A DNA stretch of 64,000 nucleotides from Brassica napus (Eukaryota; Streptophyta; Magnoliopsida; Brassicales; Brassicaceae). Shown in pieces: positions 57,986 through 64,000 of this stretch. A model generated the notes under the pieces. That model saw nothing but the letters and a program-made list of their open reading frames with translations. It did no database searches and was not told the DNA's origin. The stretch covers positions 17,743,525-17,807,524 of the forward strand of contig NC_063446.1 in NCBI RefSeq assembly GCF_020379485.1, read 5' to 3'. Position 1 is the first letter of the stretch. The number at the start of each line of letters is the position of its first letter. Made by a program: the position numbers and the translations under genes.

Positions 57986-58518
57986 CCAATTTCCACAGCA
58001 GAAGTATCATATAGAAACAGTTTCACACGATCTTTTAACCTCGTCTTAATTGCCCATATGAGAATTGAGAAGTTGAACAACCTATTTCCCCCTAATTTCA
58101 AAGTTCGAAACCCGACCCACATGAACCTACCATTAGCCGATTAAAATCGATGTACTGGTTTTTGAGTTTAAGTCTAACCAATAAAAACCTAATTAAACCT
58201 AAAACGATCCGTTTACAACCCGATTTGTGATTATAAACCGTAATTTAACTAAACCGGTTTTAAATAAGCCAAAACCCCCCCAATTCTCTTTATCTCTCTC
58301 AATCGTCGTGAACCCTAGGCAAGACTGAAGCATTGAATCAATTTTGTTGACTGTTCTTTCTGCCTAATCGGTTAGGTCAGGTGATTTCGTCGCCTCATCT
58401 TCTTCCTTTTTGAGTTTTTATTATGCTTACTCTTTGTTTTAAACTGAATCAGTTTTGCTTACTCTCTGTTTCAATTTCGAGTTTATAGTATGACAATCTT
58501 GGTTTCTTTTCTTGTAGA

Positions 58519-58638
58519 ATGTCTCAGAAAAGAGGGACCGATGTGAATGTCGAGTGGAGTGACGTCTTCTTCTTCGAACACCTGATGTCTCTTTCGAAGC
58601 TCCACTGTCATTGCTCATCTTTGATTTTCACCAGCTGA
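58519..58638 (+). other. Possible captured first coding exon in the foldback centre
   Basis: A leader with an intron-like border (TTTTCTTGTAG at 58,516) leads to an ATG opening 39 codons (MSQKRGTDVNVEWSDVFFFE...), ending TGA at 58,636. No family is recognised. It could be a piece of a host gene or chance. Confidence 0.25.
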
Positions 58639-58919
58639 AGGAGAGAGCTTCTGGGTTCGTTCTTTTTAGGGTTCATATAATTGAGAGTTTTTAAAAATTG
58701 GATTCGAACCGGGTTAGCATATCGGATCTGTGGTTATTTGGTCTTTCGGTTTGGTTACCTCTTACGAACCACTAAATTGATGAATAACCGAAGCTATGTG
58801 GGTTCGGGTTTCAAACTTTCAAATTGGGGGGAAATAGGTTGTCAAACTTCTCATATGGCAACTAAGAATAGGTTGAAAGATCGTGTTGAACTGTTGCTAT
58901 ATGATACTTCTGGTGTTGA

Positions 58920-59065
58920 AATATGCCGTTTTCCCGATTTTGACGGGCAAACTTGTTTTTCTGATTTTTGTGGGAGAACTTTTTTTACAGGTTTGGAGGG
59001 AAAACTTATTTTTGATTTTGACGGGAAAATTTGTTTTTTGGTTTTGGTGAAAAAACGTTTTTGCA
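58920..59065 (-). repeat. Right-arm minisatellite
   Basis: About four units of GATTTTGACGGGAAAA type, related to the 57,425-57,985 array; the flanking arm is inverted relative to the left arm. Confidence 0.7.
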
Positions 59066-59295
59066 AATTTTATATAATTTAATTTTGAAAAATATGAAAA
59101 TATAATTGAAAACTCATGGGTACACCATTATCCTTTTGTATTTACCCGGCATAAATATGAATGTTAAAATTTATACCTATGGTTGATCCAAATAATTTTA
59201 GACGGGTAAAAATCCTACCCGTTATTAGTGGGTTTGGGTTAACATCCCTAGGCTCCACAGAAGCTTAAACCTAGTCCTCCTGTAAAGAGTCCTTA

Positions 59296-59547
59296 GAGCA
59301 TGGAGATGGTGACTTGGGATGCTTAACAAACAAAATTATCTTAATGTGTTATATTTATGTATTTTAATTTAATTATTTTAAATAAATATTAGCTAATGAA
59401 AAAGAAACATGTGGCACCAAAGTTTACTATCGCATTCTAAGAACATGGGTTTAAAGAACCTCAACCATTTCTCTTCCATACTTTTATGTATTTATATTAT
59501 TGCCTTTTGACTAGGAACTCTTCTGCAAACTGCCGTTGGAGAAGCTC
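59296..59547. mobile_element. Harbinger-type MITE, TSD TTA
   Basis: TTA (59,293-59,295) precedes GAGCATGGAGATGG and TTA (59,548-59,550) follows the other end, whose inverse is GAGCTTCTCCAACGGCAG. The termini resemble the Harbinger ends at 42,481/55,008 (GAGC..CTCCAAYGG). It is 252 bp, AT-rich and non-coding, consistent with a MITE mobilised by a related transposase. Confidence 0.65.
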
Positions 59548-60228
59548 TTAACCCATTTCATTCTCAGAGGTTGCCTACAAAATTGATACATAAACATAAC
59601 TTTTAATTAACTATCCCGAAGTTTTCATTTACTTAATATTTGAACCAAATCAATTAATAAAATATATGATAATCTATAAAAAAATTAATCAATATTTCAT
59701 TTTCAAACCTAATCAAAATTTTGACATACATTTTTTAATATGTAATAATTTAGTAAAAATACATAGTATAATCTACAACTGGTTTTGTTGTCATAGAATA
59801 GTCGCAAATTAGCTACTGACATACGACAAGTGCTATTAGGACTACTGTAATCAGTCGTCCATTTATGTTTTTCGACTGATTACCTATATGTCCTACATCT
59901 ATGTTTTTGCACTGCTGACACACGCTTACAGCTGGTTCTGACTAACACATGTGGCATCATCTTCACACGTCCACAGAATCGAGAGCTGCGATTCGATTCT
60001 TGAGCTTTAAGCCATCTGCCTTTTCTGTATTTCAATTTCACATCATCCCTTTGTTCTTATAAAAAACTCCTCTGCTTTTATCCTGTTGTGAGAGAATCGT
60101 TGATGACCGTTGTGACATAGCTTTGGGCTGAGATTCATTAGGCCTTTGCCGAGGCCTGTTATGACAGTCTGATGAGCCGAAGCTCCGTGGTTTCGATTTG
60201 AAGTGTTAGTGTTGATAGTGATAAACAT
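59548..60228. other. Spacer between MITE and CNGC fragment
   Basis: AT-rich, then moderately mixed composition from 59,920. No gene recognised. Confidence 0.4.
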
Positions 60229-60345
60229 CATGTCCTCCACAAGAACTGTCAAGGCCTTAACTGAAGTAGAAGCTTTCGCTTTGATAGCTGATGAGCTTAA
60301 GTTCGTGGACCAGTTCAGGAGACTACATAGCAGAGAGTGCAACAC
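60229..60345 (+). pseudogene. Cyclic-nucleotide-gated channel (CNGC) exon fragment
   Basis: One short open stretch reads SSTRTVKALTEVEAFALIAD then ELKFVDQFRRLHSRE, the conserved end of the cyclic-nucleotide-binding and calmodulin-binding region of plant CNGC ion channels. About 38 codons are recognisable; sequence on both sides does not match CNGC and the frame soon stops. One residue pair before QFRRLHS appears lost. It is an orphan gene fragment, perhaps moved by a transposon. Confidence 0.75.
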
Positions 60346-60447
60346 ACTATCAGATAAAACATTTCGTGAACTCATTACATATATAAAAGATAATTATTTG
60401 TTGGGAAAATTAGCGGATAATAATTTATTTGAGAGGTTGAGATAGAA

Positions 60448-60827
60448 TGTTGACGGTTACTATTTAAGATAACATTTTTATTTTAGAAAAGGGATTTTCA
60501 CTAAGGCTTGTGTTTGGAGATTTCTTAAAAACTCTTAGAACTCTTTATGAAATGTTTTTTCTCTATTGCTTTGCTTGATTCTTGGATTATTACAAATGGT
60601 GCTAAGCACTCCTATTTATACAAGTGAAAGACCACACTCTAACATGTTCTAGATTTTTCTAAATTATTATTTTATTTCAAAATATCTAACTCCATAACTT
60701 TCTCTCTTCTTTTACACAATTATTCTTCTATATATACTTCTCCACTTTTCTCTAAATGTTTCTTCTTCTTGGACTAAGGCTTGATTATGATTTGATTAGT
60801 TTTGGGCTCAAGGAGGGAAATCCAACA
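60448..60827 (-). mobile_element. 3' LTR of the copia element
   Basis: On the minus strand it starts TGTTGGATTTCCCTCC and ends AACCGTCAACA (380 bp). A polypurine tract (GAAGGGGGAGATT) precedes it at 60,828-60,840. A TATA-like stretch (minus strand, about 60,615) and A-rich signals fit an LTR. The 5' LTR lies beyond the right edge. Confidence 0.8.
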
Positions 60828-60845
60828 AATCTCCCCCTTCCCGAT

Positions 60846-63800
60846 TTAGCCCGAAACAGTCGCCATACCCGTGCCTTTGCAGCAATCTTCAAACTTCTTG
60901 ATTGGTAATACTTTGGTCATAAAGTCTGACCAGTTTTCGTCGGTGTGTACCTTTGTGAGATGTATGAGCTTCTCTTCCAGAACTTCTCGGATCCAGTGAT
61001 GTCGGATATCGATGTGCTTTGAGCGAGAGTGAAACATTGGATTCTTTGCTAAGTGAATAGCACTTTGGTTGTCACATAGCATGTTGTATTTTTCTTGCTT
61101 TACTCCCAACTCAAGCAAGAAGTTCTTCAGCCATAGCATCTCCTTGCACGCTTCCGTTGCTGCGATGTACTCCGCTTCCGTGGTGGATAAGGCAGCACAC
61201 TTTTGTAGCTTCGATTGCCAAGAAACAGCTCCCCCTGCAAAGGTAGTCACGAATCCTTATGTCGATTTCCTTGAATCTTTATCACCAGCCCAATATGCAT
61301 CGGTGTAACCGTTCATCTCCAATTTTCCATTTCCAAAATATAGACGCTTCTTCGTTGTGCCTCGTAGATAGCGTAGGATCCACTTAACTGTTTTCCAATG
61401 TTCTTTTCCTGGATTGGCGAGAAAGCGACTCACAACTCCTACGGCATAGGAAATGTCGGGTCTGGTGCACACCATAGCATACATGAGACTACCCACTGCT
61501 GATGCATATTGGGTAGTCTTCATTTCCTCTCTTTCCTTCTCACTTGTTGGACTTTGCTTCGAACTTAGTTTGAAATGTCCACCAAGTGGAGTGCTCACCG
61601 GCTTTGCTTTGTGCATGTTGAATCCTCCAACACCCTTTCAACATATCGTTCTTGGGACAACCATAAAAGCTTCTTTGGCCTATCCAGAGTGATCTTCATT
61701 CCAAGAATCTGTCTCGCTTGCCCCAGATCTTTCATCGCAAAACACCTTCCCAAATCTTTCTTCAATGCGGATATCTTGTTGCGATCTTGGCCCACAATTA
61801 ACATATCGTCAACATAGAGCAATAATATGAGAAAGTCGCCGCTTTCGTACCTCTTTATGAAAACACAATGATCATTCTTGGTTTTCTTGAAGTTATGATC
61901 CACCATGAAGGAGTCAAACTTCTTGTACCATTGTCTTGGGGCTTGTTTGAGGCCATAAAGACTCTTCTTTAATCAGCACACCAATTCTTCTTTTCCTAGA
62001 ACCTTGAATACTTCAGGTTGCTCCATATAGATCTCCTCCTCGAGTTCACTATGTAGAAAGGCCGTCTTGACATCGAGTTGTTCAATCTCCAAGTCTAGAA
62101 CCGCTGCTAGACCAAGAACCACTCGGATACAGGACATCTTCACCACTGGAGAGAATATTTCTTCAAAATCTATGCCTTTCTTCTGGTTGAATCCTTTCAC
62201 AACCAATCGAGTTTTGTATCTTGGATTTGAGCTTCTCTCTTCATACTTCAACCTGTACACCCACTTGTTCTTCAAGGCTCTCTTTCCTTTTGGTAGCTTC
62301 ATCAGCTCATAAGTGTGATTATCATGCAAGGATTGCATTTCATCTTGCATAGCTTCAACCCACTCATCTCTATGAGTGTCTCCTATGGCCTCCTCGTAGC
62401 TTTGAGGCTCCCCCTCATCTGTAAGATTAACATACTCATCTTGATAATATCTTACAGATGGTCTTGTCTCTCTTCCAGACCTTCTTGGCTCATGTTCTTC
62501 CTCTGGCTCCACTTGAACTACTTCTTCACCTTCATCACCATTCGGATCCATGATAGGATCCCCTTCGCCATCATCTCCAATCACTTGTTCATGATCTTGA
62601 GGCTTATGAGAATGTTCATTCCTTACAACCCTTAGCTTTGGTTTCTTTGATTTGTTGATGTCTTCGATTGTTTGATCTTCGAAAAAAACAACATCTCTGC
62701 TCCGGATAATTTTTCTGTTAACCGGATCCCAAAGCCGATAGCCGAAATCATCTCTTGGTGACCCAAGATAGATGCACTCTTTAGTCTTGGAGTCTAGTAT
62801 GGCTCGTTCATCCTTAGGTATATGGACAAACGCTCTGCAACCGAACACCTTCAAATGGTTGTAAGAGACCTTCTTACCCGACCAAACTTCCTCAGGGACA
62901 TCGCCTTCCAAAGGAACTGATGGTGTAAGATTTATGACATCCACTGCAAACTTTATGGCTTCTCCCCAAAATGGCTTGGGTAGTTTAGCATGAGAGAGCA
63001 TGCACCAAACTCTTTCTGTGATCGTTCGATTCATTCTTTCTGCTAGCCCGTTCAGTTGTGGCGTCTTTGGTGGTGTCTTCTCCATCCTGATTCCATGAGC
63101 TTTGCAAAACGCTTCAAAGGGACTTCAATACTCTCCACCATTGTCAGATCGAACACACTTGAGTTTTTGACCCGTACTTCGCTCTGCTTGGGCTACAAAT
63201 TCCTTGAAAGCATCAAGAACTTGATCTTTTGACTTCAAAAGGTATACCCATACCTTCCTTGAATGGTCATCAATAAAGGTGACGAAATATGATGCCCCTC
63301 CATTGGATTTCTCGGACATGGAGCATACGTCAGTATGCACAAGATCAAGAATAAGCTTTCTTCTCATAGGCGTAGATGATCTTCGGAAAGCGACCCTATG
63401 TTGTTTTCCGGCTAAGCAATCATTACATGGTGAGAGAGAAATACCTTTCATATCAGGAAGAAGTTTCTTGCGAGAAAGTATATTTAAACCTTTCTCACTC
63501 ATATGCCCGAGTCTTCGGTGCCATATATCCATGTCATCACTTGCGACATTTACTTCTTCCTTGCAAAGCTTGGCTTATGTTACATATAAAGAGCCTTCTT
63601 TTCTTCCTCGAGCCATGATCAAACTTCCCTTGGTTAGCTTCCATTTGCCACTGCCAAAGTGGCTATCCAAGCCGGCATCATCAAGCTTCCCGGTTGATAT
63701 GAGATTGAGTCGGATGTCGGGAACATGCCTCACATCTTTGAGTACTATCTTACACCATGTGTTTGATGTAAGAATAACATCCCCCTTTCCAACGATCTTG

Positions 63801-63999
63801 CTTCTTCCTTGATTTCCCATTTGAACATTACCAAAGTCACCACTTTGATAGGTTGTGAAGAAGCTTCCATGAGGGGTGACGTGAAAAGAATCACCAGAAT
63901 CAACGATCCATGAGCTATCATCAGAGCTAAGATTACATTCTCCAACGAGATATAATTCTTCGCTCTGGTCTTCCACAATGGTGGTAGTCTTGTCTTCAT
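60846..63999 (-). pseudogene. Ty1/copia polyprotein (protease to RNase H), degenerate, runs off right edge
   Basis: Domains in copia order on the minus strand: protease WIVDSGDSFHVTP (~63,890; DSGAS changed to DSGDS), GAG-pre-integrase (~63,600-63,700 and WHRRLGHMSEKG at ~63,530, CNDCLAGK at ~63,420), integrase core (VHTDVCSM, RSDNGGEY, then NGLAERMNRT), reverse transcriptase (KARLVVKG-like TRLVVKGFNQKKGIDFEE, QLDVKTAFLHSELEEEIYM, YVDDMLIVGQ at ~61,820) and RNase H (ALSTTEAEYIAATEACKEML at ~61,170; KHIDIRHHWIRE). In-frame stops at 63,575, 63,125, 61,973 and 61,257 and a frameshift near 61,620 make it inactive. Integrase before reverse transcriptase identifies copia; the text resembles Tnt1/Tork-type elements. 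Confidence 0.92.
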
Positions 64000-64000
64000 G

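Larger units (their letters stand above)
57421..59070. mobile_element. Foldback structure with minisatellite-bearing inverted arms
   Basis: A long minisatellite (57,425-57,985) and a short inverted relative (58,920-59,065) face each other. Inside them, 57,985-58,130 is the inverse of 58,790-58,935 (shared AGAAGTATCATATAG, CACACGATCTTT-like, ACCTATTTCCCCC, CGAAACCCGA-like). The ~550-bp centre is single-copy and looks like the start of a plant gene. Long inverted arms with unique centres occur in Mutator-like and Foldback elements. Outer termini and TSD could not be fixed and no transposase is present. Confidence 0.65.

Noticed and set aside
63279..63812. Plus-strand frames across the copia region
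   Set aside because: They are shadows of the minus-strand polyprotein, which has clear protease, integrase and reverse transcriptase motifs.

Overview
The window is nuclear DNA from a flowering plant, almost certainly a Brassicaceae (Brassica/Raphanus-type) genome. Five host loci closely resemble Arabidopsis families: an MSL9-type mechanosensitive channel, FLA14, a PsbP-domain protein, a TPS10-type monoterpene synthase and an HHP-type PAQR protein. The rest is AT-rich intergenic DNA and nested transposons typical of expanded Brassica genomes. All assignments come from reading the sequence; no database was searched.

Layout. 1-6.2 kb: a 5'-truncated, twice frameshifted MSL9-like pseudogene (-), intact FLA14 (+) followed by a duplicated 3' flank, a gag remnant, and an uninterrupted PsbP-domain gene (-). 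6.3-7.9 kb: a truncated LTR abutting a Ty3 gag fragment. 8.7-16 kb: a complete seven-exon terpene synthase (-) whose two largest introns carry MITE-like insertions. 16-18 kb: AT-rich DNA with no gene seen. 18.1-25.0 kb: a whole gag-only LTR retrotransposon (-) with 1.46-kb LTRs, tRNA-Asp-type PBS, polypurine tract and near-perfect TSD. 25-39.3 kb: stacked insertions, including a CACTA-type element (26,930-35,073, TSD AAT) that carries PPR and MAP65 gene fragments and two solo LTRs, then an Athila-like gag element. 39.3-40 kb: a LINE 3' end. 40.3-42.4 kb: an intact HHP gene. 42,481-55,008: a PIF/Harbinger element (TSD TAA) with three genes, its transposase split by a 7,982-bp CACTA element (TSD AAA). 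55.5-56.6 kb: a solo LTR. 57.4-59.1 kb: a foldback structure with minisatellite arms. Then a Harbinger-like MITE, a CNGC exon fragment and a decayed Ty1/copia element running off the right edge.

Host genes. The intact genes act separately: FLA14 at the cell surface, the PsbP-like protein in the thylakoid lumen, the terpene synthase in plastids and HHP in membranes. Nothing suggests co-regulation. The transposons form interacting layers: several junctions preserve target-site duplications, so insertion order can be read directly.

Most notable. (1) A palindromic TCGATCGA motif recurs in the LTRs, the untranslated 3' region and the gag ORF of one retrotransposon family. It is read in two different codon phases, so the DNA word rather than the peptide appears to be what is multiplied. 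(2) The Harbinger element carries a GRF-type zinc-finger coiled-coil gene beside the usual Myb-like and transposase genes. (3) The CACTA element has a ~530-bp internal palindrome made of its own subterminal repeats.
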